From Bryobacterales bacterium (lineage in GTDB: Bacteria > Acidobacteriota > Terriglobia > Bryobacterales > Bryobacteraceae): 38,943 bases of DNA. Within the stretch, counting starts at the first letter, position 1; each line of letters starts with the position of its first letter. The stretch is from positions 12,334-51,276 of the forward strand of contig PLRS01000103.1 of NCBI GenBank assembly GCA_003164035.1. The letters run 5' to 3'. The notes under the pieces were generated by a model. That model did not search any database and was not told the origin of the DNA. It saw only the letters and a list, made by a program, of their open reading frames with translations. Shown here piece by piece: positions 1 through 7,690 of this stretch. A program made the position numbers and the translations under genes.

Positions 1-1152
1 GAGCGCGAGAACATGCGCCAGCTCCGCGAGAAATACAACCTGGACGATTCCTCCACCGGGTGCGTGACCAAGGACGATATCGAAGACGTGGTGGCGCGCT
101 GGACCGGCGTACCCATGACCTCCATCAAGGAGGAAGAAATCACCAAGCTGCTGCGCATCGAAGAGGAGCTGCACAAGCGCGTCATCAGCCAGGAAAAAGC
201 CATTTCCGCGCTGGCCCGCGCCATTCGCCGCTCGCGCGCCGGGTTGAAGGCGGGCAACCGGCCGGCCGGCTCGTTCCTGTTTCTGGGCCCGACCGGCGTG
301 GGCAAAACCGAAGTGGCGCGCGCCCTGGCCAGCTTCCTGTTCGGCAGCGAAAAGAGCCTGGTGCGCTTCGACATGTCCGAGTACATGGAAAAGCACTCGG
401 TTTCGAAGCTGATCGGCTCGCCTCCGGGATACGTAGGCTACGAAGAGGGCGGCCAATTGACCGAGCGGGTGAAGCGCAATCCCTATTCGATCATCCTGCT
501 GGATGAAATCGAAAAAGCGCATCCGGACATTTACAACATATTGCTGCAGGTGTTTGAAGACGGCCAGTTGACCGATGGTCTGGGCAACCAGGTGGACTTC
601 AAGAACACCATCATCATCATGACCTCGAACCTGGGCGCGCGTTTCCTCGAAAAGCGCGGAAACCTGGGCTTCTCGGCTCCGGCCGGCGATGGCATCCCCT
701 CCAAGGTCGAAGACATGGTGCGGAGCGAAGTGAAGAAGGCCTTCAATCCGGAATTCCTGAACCGGCTGGACGAGGTGATTCTATTCAGCTCGCTCACCGA
801 CGGGGACCTGATCCAGATCATGGATCTGCTGGTCGACCAGGTCAACGTAAACCTGGTGGCGAAGCAGGTGAAGATTCGCCTGTCGGCCGACGCCGCCAAG
901 TACATTCTGGAGAAGACCTGCGCGGACCGCAGCTACGGCGCCCGCCCGCTTCGCCGCGCCCTGCAGAAGTATATCGAGGATCCGCTGTCGGAATCCCTGA
1001 TTCAGGGTTCGCTGCCGCGCCCGTCCGAGCTGGAAGTTTATCTGGGCGAAACCGGCATTTATTACCGGCAGGTATCGGGTGAAGGGGAAGCGGCCGTGAC
1101 GGCCGGGGCTCCCGCCGAACCGGTACCGGGTACGCTGCTCTACACTTTCTGA
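1..1152 (+). CDS. clpC: ClpC-type AAA+ chaperone/unfoldase, C-terminal part (5' end outside window)
   Basis: The reading frame is open from base 1, so this is the 3' part of a longer gene; about 383 residues are visible. Counting from the Met at base 13, the second AAA+ module shows Walker A GPTGVGKT (92-99), the pore loop GYVG (139-142), Walker B ILLDEIEKAH (161-170), a sensor-1 TSN (204-206), the Arg-finger segment NRLDE (250-254) and a sensor-2 GAR (309-311). The stretch RRSRAGLK before the P-loop and GGQLTE after the pore loop fit ClpC better than ClpB, which usually has GGYLTE. ClpC hexamers unfold proteins for ClpP or act as disaggregases in the cytoplasm. The C-terminal tail after residue 345 is short and Ala/Pro-rich. 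ClpB is the main alternative, because the N-terminal and middle domains that separate the two are outside the window. It is 7.4 kb from the injection-system locus, so I do not treat it as a ClpV-like sheath recycler. Confidence 0.93.
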   Translation, partial: ERENMRQLREKYNLDDSSTGCVTKDDIEDVVARWTGVPMTSIKEEEITKLLRIEEELHKRVISQEKAISALARAIRRSRAGLKAGNRPAGSFLFLGPTGVGKTEVARALASFLFGSEKSLVRFDMSEYMEKHSVSKLIGSPPGYVGYEEGGQLTERVKRNPYSIILLDEIEKAHPDIYNILLQVFEDGQLTDGLGNQVDFKNTIIIMTSNLGARFLEKRGNLGFSAPAGDGIPSKVEDMVRSEVKKAFNPEFLNRLDEVILFSSLTDGDLIQIMDLLVDQVNVNLVAKQVKIRLSADAAKYILEKTCADRSYGARPLRRALQKYIEDPLSESLIQGSLPRPSELEVYLGETGIYYRQVSGEGEAAVTAGAPAEPVPGTLLYTF

Positions 1153-1465
1153 GCGCCGGTTGGCGGTGAAAGCGAAGGCGGAAGCGCTACTCCGTATCGC
1201 GACAAGCCGCAACGAAGTCCAACCATAGAGTCGACCAAACCAGGCCGCCGAAGGGCGTCGGCGTACGAAAACGCCTGCTCCACGAGAGCAGCCAATTGCG
1301 GGGCAGACCACGAAAAACGACGGTCTGTCCCACGGCACCGCGCCTGCGGCACGGTTGATTTATCGTCCTTGGAGACGGCTGCTTCCGGTGAGAATCCGAT
1401 GCGGTGCCCGTCCCCACTTCTTTTTGACGAGAATAATTCCGGCGCGCCGGCACTTTTTCATTCGG
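1153..1465. other. Intergenic stretch with one hairpin repeat
   Basis: Apart from the inverted repeat at 1300-1331 I see no gene or convincing promoter here. An in-frame TTG at 1355 could extend the next gene upstream, but the codons between 1355 and 1465 do not look coding. Confidence 0.5.
1300..1331. repeat. GC-rich hairpin, REP-like
   Basis: GGGGCAGACC (1300-1309) and GGTCTGTCCC (1322-1331) pair at 9 of 10 positions around a 12-base A-rich loop. It lies 148 bases after the clpC stop. It could terminate clpC transcription, but no T-run follows. I suspect it is a dispersed genomic repeat, which would need a genome-wide search to show. Confidence 0.6.
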
Positions 1466-1747
1466 ATGCCTTTCATACCGGTTCGCAAACCGATGGGCGC
1501 CGCTGGCCGGCCGGACGGCGCCCGGTTGTACCGCAGCGAGATGCACGCGCACCAGTGGATTGCCTTCGTCCCGGAGGTGGGTTGGTGGATCTTCCCGGAC
1601 GAAGTGAACGGATGGAGCGACCGGAGGGTGGCGATCAGCCTGGATCGGGGCCTTCTCCGGCCGGTAGGCGCGCGCCGGGCGGCGCACACCGGTTTCCGCA
1701 CGCCGATTGGAAGACGGCGCGTGTGTGCCTTTGGGGTAGGTGTATGA
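1466..1747 (+). CDS. Small protein of unknown function, coupled to the next gene
   Basis: I do not recognise a family. The ATG at 1466 gives 93 residues; in-frame ATGs at 1493 and about 1540 and a TTG at 1355 are alternatives, and none has a clear ribosome binding site. The middle of the protein (RSEMHAHQWIAFVPEVGWWI, then FPDEVNGW) is rich in Trp, His and aromatic residues and looks like a folded domain, while the C-terminal third is Arg-rich. The best support for a real gene is that its TGA overlaps the ATG of the following small gene in an ATGA junction, the signature of translational coupling. No signal peptide or membrane segment is visible. Confidence 0.45.
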   Translation: MPFIPVRKPMGAAGRPDGARLYRSEMHAHQWIAFVPEVGWWIFPDEVNGWSDRRVAISLDRGLLRPVGARRAAHTGFRTPIGRRRVCAFGVGV

Positions 1748-1911
1748 CTACGGCGCGGCCCCTCGATGGGTGGGGACTCACCAGGCTGGAGACACGCATT
1801 CGCCGTGCCAGAAAGCTGCTGCTGTACACGCGCGAATCCGACCCCAGCTTCGAACGCCGTCTGCGCCTGTTGATGCGCCTGGTGAAAGAGCGCGAGAATG
1901 GCCGCCGTTAG
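1744..1911 (+). CDS. 55-residue charged small protein
   Basis: Starts at an ATG that shares ATGA with the stop of the preceding small gene. The product is strongly basic and should be mostly helical: after about 12 residues it runs LTRLETRIRRARKLLLYTRE and then SFERRLRLLMRLVKERE, with Leu spaced for a coiled coil or amphipathic helices. No known domain is recognised. The pairing with the upstream gene suggests that the two products act together, but this is inference from coupling alone. It could also be a fortuitous ORF. Confidence 0.45.
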   Translation: MTTARPLDGWGLTRLETRIRRARKLLLYTRESDPSFERRLRLLMRLVKERENGRR

Positions 1912-1976
1912 GGGGCTCGTTCCGGCTGCCCCGGGCGAAGCAGTCGAAGGCCGTGTCATGATGGCAACAGAGCGGC

Positions 1977-2336
1977 ATGTACTCCGACCTTCTGCTCGAA
2001 CATTTTCGGAACCCGCGCAACGTGGGCGAACTTGCGGCGCCGGCCTTAACGGTGGAAGCCGGCAATCCGGCCTGCGGTGACATCCTGCGGCTCTCGGTGC
2101 GATTTGAAGACGGGAGGGCCGAAGAGGCCCGCTACAAAGTAAGGGGCTGTACGGCTTCGATCGCCGCCGGATCGGCACTCACCGAGTGGATATGGGGCAA
2201 GACCGCCGACGAACTGGCGGCCTTTGACACCTCTATTATGGAGAGGGCGCTAGGAGGGTTGGAGGCCGAATCGAAGCACGCGGCCGTCCTGTGCGCGGAT
2301 GCGCTCAAGCTGCTGCTGAAGCGGCGCTCGCGGTAA
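1977..2336 (+). CDS. SufU/IscU-like iron-sulfur cluster assembly scaffold
   Basis: 119 residues, the usual size of a NifU-N/IscU scaffold. It begins with the family's helix YSDLLLEHFRNPRNVGEL. The three cluster-ligand cysteines are present: C33 in NPACGD, with the conserved D35; C58 in GCTAS; and C106 in KHAAVLCADAL. The family builds [2Fe-2S] or [4Fe-4S] clusters on these cysteines, or in SufU binds zinc and relays sulfur from the cysteine desulfurase SufS, before transfer to apo-proteins in the cytosol. The K-H-x4-C spacing before C106 differs from the LPPVKxHC of classical IscU and is closer to SufU. No desulfurase or other suf/isc gene is adjacent, so the gene stands alone here. The ribosome binding site is weak; an ATG-ATG pair about 18 bases upstream is in another frame. 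Confidence 0.88.
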   Translation: MYSDLLLEHFRNPRNVGELAAPALTVEAGNPACGDILRLSVRFEDGRAEEARYKVRGCTASIAAGSALTEWIWGKTADELAAFDTSIMERALGGLEAESKHAAVLCADALKLLLKRRSR

Positions 2337-2374
2337 GGAACGCACCCCTTTGACCGCGGCGCGGCTGGTTGCGG

Positions 2375-2737
2375 CTATGCCGGCGATTCACCCTCGAAAG
2401 CGGCGACCTCCTGTCGCAGGGCGTCCAACTCGCCGCGCAGGGCCGCCAGGGACTGGCTGCAGGCCGCGATCTCACCGTTGATCGCGTACTGTTCCAGGCG
2501 TTGGCAGACGGCGGCCGCGCGTCCAGCCCCGACGTTGGCGCAGGCACCCTTGGAATAGTGCGCCAGGCGTCGGCAGGCAGGCATGTCGCCGGCTTGGATG
2601 GCGGCATCCAAGCGCAGCAACTGACTCCCGGTATCGTCGAGGAGCACGCCGAGGACCTCGCGCATCAGTTCCTCATCATCCATAGTGATATCCTTAAGCT
2701 GCGCCAGGTCAAGGACCGCATCGCCGAGAACCCGCAT
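2375..2737 (-). CDS. Hpt-domain histidine phosphotransfer protein
   Basis: A 120-residue single-domain protein on the reverse strand. The Hpt motif is at residues 58-71, LAHYSKGACANVGA: His60 is the expected phosphorylation site, and Lys63 and Gly64 fit the HxxKG consensus. The helices around it (MDDEELMREVLGVLLDD and LDAAIQAGDMPACRRLAH) match the four-helix bundle of this family. Hpt proteins shuttle phosphate between a hybrid sensor kinase receiver and a response regulator in the cytoplasm. No kinase or regulator gene is next to it, so its partners must be encoded elsewhere. It converges with the Fe-S scaffold gene, with only 38 bases between the stops, and no terminator hairpin is obvious. 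A large ORF on the opposite strand is judged a shadow. Confidence 0.87.
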   Translation of the reverse strand: MRVLGDAVLDLAQLKDITMDDEELMREVLGVLLDDTGSQLLRLDAAIQAGDMPACRRLAHYSKGACANVGAGRAAAVCQRLEQYAINGEIAACSQSLAALRGELDALRQEVAAFEGESPA

Positions 2738-2930
2738 ATTCTCAGTGTGAGGGAGGAACGGGAACCAGGCAATGAGTGAAACCGCCTAGTTTCGGGACGA
2801 GAGGGCTTTACCGCCCGGTCGCGGCACGCCGGCGTGGCGACCCGCCGACGGCCGACAACTTCTAACGTAGTGTCCACGAAACAGATGAGCAGGCACGCGA
2901 CGGAAGGGCCGCCATGAATGGCTCACCACG

Positions 2931-3929
2931 TTAGCGCGGCCGGGGCAGGCCCCATTGGAAATTCGCGCGGACGATGTGCTGCTGCCCGTCCACAGTGGTT
3001 GAAGCCATCGGACCGGGCGCCAGGGGGGTGCCGAATCGCAGGTCGAAGACCTCGACCAACTTTCCGCCGTCGATGTCGGGCGCGGGCGAGACGCGCCACA
3101 AAGGAATCTCGGCGAATGTCAGGAACTGGCGGAAGATCGCCGACTGCCGTGCCGCATCGATAGCCGGATCGGGCTCAGGCTTGAGAAAAATCACGGCGCG
3201 GGAGGGATCGAAATCCGCGGCCAGATCGAGGTCGGCGACGGCATCGAAGTCCGCCGTTTCGACGACGCCACGCCAGCGTAAGGGATTGGCGGCATCAGGG
3301 AAGGCGGAGGTCCGTAGCGGCGCCGACTGGCGATAGAGGCGCGAATCGAAGATGGCGACGGCGCGGGCGTGGAAGGTCGCCCGCGCACCTTCGTAAGCCA
3401 GCAAAAAGGCCAGCGCGGTCCATGCCGCGGCACGGCCGTGGCGCCGGTTGAGGGGCGCTCCGGAAGCGATTTCCGAACCCACCAGCCGTGCCAGAAAAGG
3501 TCCCAACAGGCAGATTCCGAGCCCCGCCCAGAGGCACAGATCGATCACATTAGTCCAATCCAGGTGCAGCCACCGAGGCGAAAAGGGCAGCAGCAGGCGG
3601 ATACCGTAACTGTTGGTCCAATCCAGGAGCAGGTGCGAAGCCACGGCGATCAGGCTGGCACACCACGCCCCCAGCCAGTTGACCGGCTTGCGGCCGATCA
3701 GCCGCACCACCAGCACGGGCAGCAGCGCCATTGCCGGCATGGCCACCAGCGAGTGAGTCAGGTGGCGGTGATAGTGGAGGTAATTGAGGGAGCCACCGGC
3801 CGCGGAGACGATATCGATGTCGGGCGCATTGGCGGCCAACATCAGCATCGCGGCCGCGCCCGGCGTCCAGCGGTTCAATCCGGCACGGCTCAGCAGTAAT
3901 CCCGTAGCCGTGTGTGTGAGCGGATCCAT
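2931..3929 (-). CDS. Membrane-bound metal-dependent hydrolase (COG1988/YdjM type)
   Basis: 332 residues. The N-terminal half carries the family's signature: MDPLTHTATG at the start (H6), APDIDI (35-40), the His cluster HYHRHLTHS (52-60) and SHLLLDWTNSYG (98-109), which together should bind a metal at the membrane. Hydrophobic segments lie at about 61-79, 86-104, 125-150 and 166-182. The last 150 residues are soluble and contain YRQSAPLRTSAFPDAANPLRWRG. The family's substrate is unknown; YdjM of E. coli is LexA-controlled, but no such site is evident here. It probably acts in the inner membrane. A TACAAT-like box is present at 3944-3949 on the reverse strand, without a matching -35. Confidence 0.85.
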   Translation of the reverse strand: MDPLTHTATGLLLSRAGLNRWTPGAAAMLMLAANAPDIDIVSAAGGSLNYLHYHRHLTHSLVAMPAMALLPVLVVRLIGRKPVNWLGAWCASLIAVASHLLLDWTNSYGIRLLLPFSPRWLHLDWTNVIDLCLWAGLGICLLGPFLARLVGSEIASGAPLNRRHGRAAAWTALAFLLAYEGARATFHARAVAIFDSRLYRQSAPLRTSAFPDAANPLRWRGVVETADFDAVADLDLAADFDPSRAVIFLKPEPDPAIDAARQSAIFRQFLTFAEIPLWRVSPAPDIDGGKLVEVFDLRFGTPLAPGPMASTTVDGQQHIVRANFQWGLPRPR

Positions 3930-3967
3930 TGGAGGGAAGTTCTATTGTAATTCAGAGCGGGGGACAG

Positions 3968-4001
3968 GCCCCTGTCGCCGACGCGAATCCGCGACAGGGG
4001 C
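3968..4001. terminator. Strong 11-bp hairpin, possible terminator of the 4082-4639 gene or dispersed repeat
   Basis: GCCCCTGTCGC (3968-3978) and GCGACAGGGGC (3991-4001) pair perfectly around a 12-base loop. The hairpin lies about 80 bases beyond the end of the reverse-strand gene at 4082-4639 and upstream of the next reverse-strand gene. No T-run follows on either strand, so factor-independent termination is uncertain. GGGACAG motifs nearby (about 3961 and 4050) suggest a repeat-family origin. Confidence 0.5.
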
Positions 4002-4081
4002 GCGATGGACAAGTGACTAGGAACAGGACTACCTGAGGACAGGTGGTACAGGGACAGTCTTAGCTCGCGCGAAAGTGAAAG

Positions 4082-4639
4082 CTACGCGGACAAGGGCAAT
4101 TCCAGTAGTTCCTCCTCCGCCTCCTCCTCCTCCAGCCCCGGTTGGGCCTTGTTGATCACTCCGGCGAAGTACTCGCTGACGGGGTAGAGAGCGTACGGCT
4201 TGAGGTCGGCAAATCGCCGGCCGAGCAGTTGTTCGATCCGGTACACTTCATGAAAGAAAGTGCCGCGATCGATCTTCAATTGCCGGCAGCATAAGCGCCA
4301 GTCGGCACCCAGTAAGAAATGATACCGGAAAAGTGTATATTCCGGTTCCGTTAAAACACGGCGAGTTACGAGGCAAAAATCGGCCGCATATTCTTCTTTT
4401 TTCCGAGAATAAGACCGGCGGCCGTCCCGTCCTCCCAGGTGATCCCAGGAGACCGTACTGGTGTGCGCGCCCAACTCGACACACTCTCGGAAGCGGTTGT
4501 AACAAGTGCGGAAAATGCCCCGAAAGACGCAGTAACATGGAACTTCTTTGTCGCGGCGAACAAGGCGCGTGCCGGCTCCGTGACAGTAGACGCAGGTAGC
4601 GCGTGCCAGACCAATGGCGTTGGACCGACTCCAATTCAT
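4082..4639 (-). CDS. Unknown protein with DnaJ-like CxxCxGxG motif and possible sigma-region-4-like helix-turn-helix
   Basis: 185 residues with no family I can name. The N-terminus has CVYCHGAGTR (C16, C19) followed by CYC (C35, C37), a plausible zinc site; the first half matches the CxxCxGxG repeat of DnaJ. Residues about 95-145 (LTEPEYTLFRYHFLLGADWR, then a helix with a pair of Cys, then GTFFHEVYRIEQLLGRRF) resemble the helix-turn-helix of a sigma-70 region 4. The C-terminus is a run of Glu. Together these suggest a small DNA- or RNA-polymerase-associated regulator, but that is inference. It is transcribed divergently from the Cro/C1-type regulator at 4921. The start is supported by a purine-rich AAGGAAAAGGG upstream on the reverse strand. 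Confidence 0.7.
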   Translation of the reverse strand: MNWSRSNAIGLARATCVYCHGAGTRLVRRDKEVPCYCVFRGIFRTCYNRFRECVELGAHTSTVSWDHLGGRDGRRSYSRKKEEYAADFCLVTRRVLTEPEYTLFRYHFLLGADWRLCCRQLKIDRGTFFHEVYRIEQLLGRRFADLKPYALYPVSEYFAGVINKAQPGLEEEEAEEELLELPLSA

Positions 4640-4703
4640 AACTTAAACCCTTTTCCTTCCCGGGGATGGCCTGTCCTGCAAGGCCTCCTCTATCCTGGCA
4701 TTA

Positions 4704-4731
4704 AATCTAACATTTATTAGAATTCAGTCAA
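4704..4731 (-). promoter_or_regulatory. Candidate sigma-70 promoter for the 4082-4639 gene
   Basis: On the reverse strand TTGACT (4731-4726) and TAGATT (4709-4704) are separated by 16 bases. It lies in the AT-rich divergent intergenic region, about 65 bases before the start codon at 4639. The -35 matches the consensus at 5 of 6 positions and the -10 at 4 of 6. Confidence 0.4.
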
Positions 4732-4819
4732 TTAAATCAAACAAATTATTCTCTGATTTTTTTATTTTCGCGTTAAAGGCAGGGCATAAGCTTGTTTCGG
4801 ATAAAGACTTATCTCCCAT

Positions 4820-4847
4820 TTGACGAACCCCGAACGTTTGCTATAGT
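4820..4847 (+). promoter_or_regulatory. Candidate sigma-70 promoter for the Cro/C1-type regulator
   Basis: TTGACG (4820-4825) and TATAGT (4842-4847) are separated by 16 bases, both 5 of 6 to consensus. Transcription would start near 4854 and give a leader of about 67 bases before the ATG at 4921. The 4640-4920 region is clearly more AT-rich than its surroundings. Confidence 0.5.
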
Positions 4848-4920
4848 GGACCGTAGTCGGCAAGGAAATAAGAGGTAATCTTATTACCTATTTCAAATCG
4901 AAATATATCGCGAGGGTTGG

Positions 4921-5178
4921 ATGCTGGGTCTAGCCGAGCTGCGGGGCCGCCTCGTCCTCCGTCTCAGGGACATGGTTCGTAACGGTGAGCTGACCGAACG
5001 CGCCCTGGCGCGCACCACTGGTGTGTCGCAACCGCACATTCACAATGTTTTGAAGGGCAAACGGGAGCTGTCAGTGGAAATGGCCGACGTAATTCTGAAC
5101 GCCCTCAATCTGGACGTTTACGATCTGGTCAAGCAACCGGCTTCGGGCGACAGCAACCGCGCGACCGCGACCGAGTAG
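4921..5178 (+). CDS. Small Cro/C1-type helix-turn-helix regulator
   Basis: 85 residues. The helix-turn-helix is at about 24-48: LTERALARTTGVSQPHIHNV followed by LKGKRELS, the classical XRE layout in which VSQPHIHNVLKG is the recognition helix. The following helix, MADVILNALNLDVYDLV, fits the usual helix 4/5 packing. There is no sensor or oligomerisation domain beyond this; the last 15 residues look disordered. Proteins of this size are either dimeric repressors or the DNA-binding half of a toxin-antitoxin pair, but no toxin gene is next to it. It is divergent from the zinc-motif gene, so it may control both through the shared AT-rich region; that is inference. Confidence 0.8.
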   Translation: MLGLAELRGRLVLRLRDMVRNGELTERALARTTGVSQPHIHNVLKGKRELSVEMADVILNALNLDVYDLVKQPASGDSNRATATE

Positions 5179-5255
5179 CGTTCCATGCGCTTTCGGCGGA
5201 ATCGAAGCATAGACCAAGAGTACTACGAACGACCGAATCCATCTACACTGGTGGT

Positions 5256-5573
5256 ATGGAAACCTTCGAGCACGTCTTCGAACAGTTTAAGGTTGCGGGC
5301 AAAGACCTTGCCGGCAAGGTGCGCGAGCTGATTCACGAAGGCAACGTTCGGCGCATTATTCTCAAGAATGAAAGTGGACACACATTGTTCGAGATTCCGG
5401 TCACGGTAGCCGCGATTGGCGTGGTGGCTGCCCCGGTGCTGGCGGCTGTGGCCGCGCTGGCGGCGATGATCTCGATGGGGACAATCGTAGTCGAAAGGAC
5501 GCAGCCGCCTTCCGGTGGCGCTGCCGGTCCGGATAGCGGCGCCCCGCCCGAAGCAGGGCCGAAGCCGTCCTGA
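5256..5573 (+). CDS. DUF4342 domain protein, single-pass membrane
   Basis: 105 residues. Residues 14-80 follow the DUF4342 pattern: AGKDLAGKVRELIHEGNVRR, then IILKNESGHTLFEIPVTVAA, then a hydrophobic stretch rich in Ala, Val and Ile (about 50-78) ending in TIVVER. The family is usually a small protein with one or two membrane helices and has no known function. The C-terminal 25 residues are a Pro/Gly-rich tail. No ribosome binding site is obvious before the ATG. It is followed after 51 bases by the next gene on the same strand, and the two may be cotranscribed. Confidence 0.8.
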   Translation: METFEHVFEQFKVAGKDLAGKVRELIHEGNVRRIILKNESGHTLFEIPVTVAAIGVVAAPVLAAVAALAAMISMGTIVVERTQPPSGGAAGPDSGAPPEAGPKPS

Positions 5574-5624
5574 CCGCCTGGTGTCGATCCCTCCAAGTGT
5601 TGTTATGGTAAGGAGGGAGGAAAT

Positions 5625-6170
5625 GTGGCGCGTTCCCAACGCGTGGGCGAGACCTGGAGTTTGCGGCTGGAGCGGCTGGCCCGCAACATCGAGCTTCTGG
5701 CGGAGAAAGACGAGCGGTCCCTCGAGCGGGTCCTCGAGATGGGTGCTTTGCGCCGCGCCGCGGCCGCCGAATTGCACGCCATCTGCGCCGAATTCGTGGA
5801 GGCGCTCAATGGTTTGCTGGCCCGTTCCCTGGTGGAATTGGACCCGCCCGAATATCGCCCCGAGGCCTTTCAGGAAGATGGGGCCAATCTGGTACAGGTA
5901 AACGTGCGCGGGCGCATTCTTCAAGTGGAATTTCACACCACCCAGGATCTCCTGTCCACCGAAGAGTTCCGCGTGCCCTACACTATGGAAGGCTTTGTCC
6001 GCGCCTTTAACCAGGAATTGCTGGACAAGGCCCTGATCGAAGAACAGCTTCTGTTTTATACGGTGGAGCCGGACCGCCGCATGTGGCGCTATTTCGACGC
6101 CCGTACCTACCACACAGGCCCGTTCGACCTGGGATATCTGCTGTCCTTGATGGAACGCATCGTCAACTGA
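5625..6170 (+). CDS. Unknown 181-residue cytoplasmic protein
   Basis: I do not recognise the family. A strong ribosome binding site, AAGGAGGGAGG (5610-5620), precedes two possible starts two bases apart: ATG at 5623 leads into a different frame, whereas GTG at 5625 opens the frame with coding character, so GTG is chosen. The first 70 residues are predicted helical and charged (LRLERLARNIELLAEKDERS and on to residue 70), probably a coiled coil. The second half is a mixed alpha/beta segment with VQVNVRGRILQVEFHTTQD and a C-terminal FDARTYHTGPFDLGYLLSLM. No signal peptide, membrane segment or catalytic motif is evident. Confidence 0.7.
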   Translation: MARSQRVGETWSLRLERLARNIELLAEKDERSLERVLEMGALRRAAAAELHAICAEFVEALNGLLARSLVELDPPEYRPEAFQEDGANLVQVNVRGRILQVEFHTTQDLLSTEEFRVPYTMEGFVRAFNQELLDKALIEEQLLFYTVEPDRRMWRYFDARTYHTGPFDLGYLLSLMERIVN

Positions 6171-6294
6171 ACCGGATGGCCCGGGATCGCGGGAATAAGA
6201 AAATCGAATTTGACGTATCGAAAATTCCGTTTGGTGGCGTGGCGGAGCCGCGCGAAAATGTGTGGTTGCCATGTTTGCCGAGGGAGGGCCACGA

Positions 6295-7683
6295 ATGCCC
6301 ATGATCTTACGAAAGTTCCTTTTCCTGCCGTGCGCGGCGATGCTGCTGATGGGGCAGACGCCGCCCGACGTCGCTGCCCGGTTGACGGCGGTGGAAGCGG
6401 CCGCTAAGGCGGCGCAGAGCGCGGGCGACAATGCCTGGATGCTGATGAGCGCGGCGCTGGTGCTGCTGATGACCGGACCCGGCCTGGCGCTCTTTTATGG
6501 CGGATTGGTGCGCCGCAAGAACGTTTTGGGCACCATGATGCAGAGTTTCGCGTTGATGGCGCTGGTCACCGTAATCTGGGCCGTGGTGGGATACAGCCTG
6601 GCCTTCGGGGGATCGGGACCGTACCTGGGCGACTTACGGTTCGCCTTCCTGCGCGGCGTGGGCAGCGCCCCCAACGCCGATTATGCGGCCACCATTCCGC
6701 AGGCGACCTTCATGGTGTACCAGTTGATGTTCGCCATCATCACGCCGGCGCTGATCTCGGGTGCGTTCGCGGAGCGCATGAAGTTCAGCGCCATGATTGT
6801 GTTCACCACGCTGTGGAGCCTGCTGGTTTATTTCCCCATGGCGCACATGGTATGGGGCAAGGGCGGGCTGCTGAACGCCTTTAGCGGCGGCACGATTCCC
6901 TGTTTCGACTTTGCCGGCGGGACGGTGGTGCACATTACTTCCGGCGTATCGGCGCTGGTTTGCGCGCTCTACCTGGGCAAGCGCGTCGGCTATCCGGAGT
7001 TGGCGATGAAACCGCACAGCATGGTGCTGAGTTTCATCGGCGCGTGCCTGCTGTGGGTGGGGTGGTTCGGGTTCAACGCGGGCTCCGCGCTGGCGGCCTC
7101 GCCGCTCGCCACGAGCGCTTTCGTGGCCACCCATTTCGCCGCGGCGGCGGCTACGCTGGGCTGGATCGGGGCGGAATGGATTCACGACGGGAGACCGAGC
7201 GTGCTGGGCGGTATTTCCGGCGCCGTGGCGGGGTTGGTGGCCATCACGCCGGCTTCGGGCTTTGTCCAGCCGTTTCCGGCGCTGCTGATCGGATTATGCG
7301 CCGGCATAGTTTGCTACATGACGGTGACAAAAGTCAAGGCCCGGTTCGGCTATGACGACTCGCTGGACGCCTTCGGGGTACATGGTTGCGGCGGTACCCT
7401 GGGCGCCTTGTTGACCGGTGTCTTCGCCACCAACCTGATCAACGGCGGGTTGAAGGACGCAGCCGGAAATCCGCTGCCGCTGGGGCTGGTGGATGGCCGC
7501 GCCGGACAGGTGTGGAACCAGGCCATCGGCTGCGCCATATCCTGGGGCCTCGGCATCGTGGGTACGCTCATCATCTTGAAGATCACCGACGTGCTGATCG
7601 GCGTGCGGGTGACGCCCGAACAGGAAGAAACCGGCCTGGACCTGAGCATGCACGGCGAAGAAGGCTATACCTTCGAAGCGTAG
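6295..7683 (+). CDS. amt: Ammonium transporter (Amt family)
   Basis: 462 residues from the ATG at 6295, chosen because GAGGGAGGG precedes it; an in-frame ATG at 6262 adds 11 residues without such a site. Residues 1-20 look like a signal peptide, after which a linker leads into the transporter. Family marks are FYGGLVRRKNVLGTMMQSF, the block FDFAGGTVVHITSGVSAL with the first pore His at about 213, and DDSLDAFGVHGCGGTLGALL with the second pore His at about 363. These line up with the twin histidines of AmtB. About eleven membrane helices are expected. Amt trimers conduct ammonia or ammonium across the inner membrane. A GlnK partner, often cotranscribed, is not present here. Confidence 0.95.
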   Translation: MPMILRKFLFLPCAAMLLMGQTPPDVAARLTAVEAAAKAAQSAGDNAWMLMSAALVLLMTGPGLALFYGGLVRRKNVLGTMMQSFALMALVTVIWAVVGYSLAFGGSGPYLGDLRFAFLRGVGSAPNADYAATIPQATFMVYQLMFAIITPALISGAFAERMKFSAMIVFTTLWSLLVYFPMAHMVWGKGGLLNAFSGGTIPCFDFAGGTVVHITSGVSALVCALYLGKRVGYPELAMKPHSMVLSFIGACLLWVGWFGFNAGSALAASPLATSAFVATHFAAAAATLGWIGAEWIHDGRPSVLGGISGAVAGLVAITPASGFVQPFPALLIGLCAGIVCYMTVTKVKARFGYDDSLDAFGVHGCGGTLGALLTGVFATNLINGGLKDAAGNPLPLGLVDGRAGQVWNQAIGCAISWGLGIVGTLIILKITDVLIGVRVTPEQEETGLDLSMHGEEGYTFEA

Positions 7684-7690
7684 AGGGCCG

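Noticed and set aside
1-1152. ClpV-type recycling ATPase for the injection system
   Set aside because: Motifs are those of ClpC, the gene is 7.4 kb away, and eCIS particles are released and not recycled.
1360-2178. 272-residue reverse-strand ORF
   Set aside because: It overlaps the Fe-S scaffold and the two small genes antisense and shows no recognisable domain.
2369-2779. 136-residue plus-strand ORF
   Set aside because: It is the complement of the Hpt gene, whose HxxKG motif fixes the reverse strand as coding.
3369-3899. 176-residue plus-strand ORF
   Set aside because: It is antisense to the COG1988 hydrolase with a His-rich motif set; composition is typical of a shadow.
5223-6431. 402-residue reverse-strand ORF
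   Set aside because: It runs antisense to the DUF4342 and 181-residue genes, whose frames have known domain features or strong ribosome binding sites.
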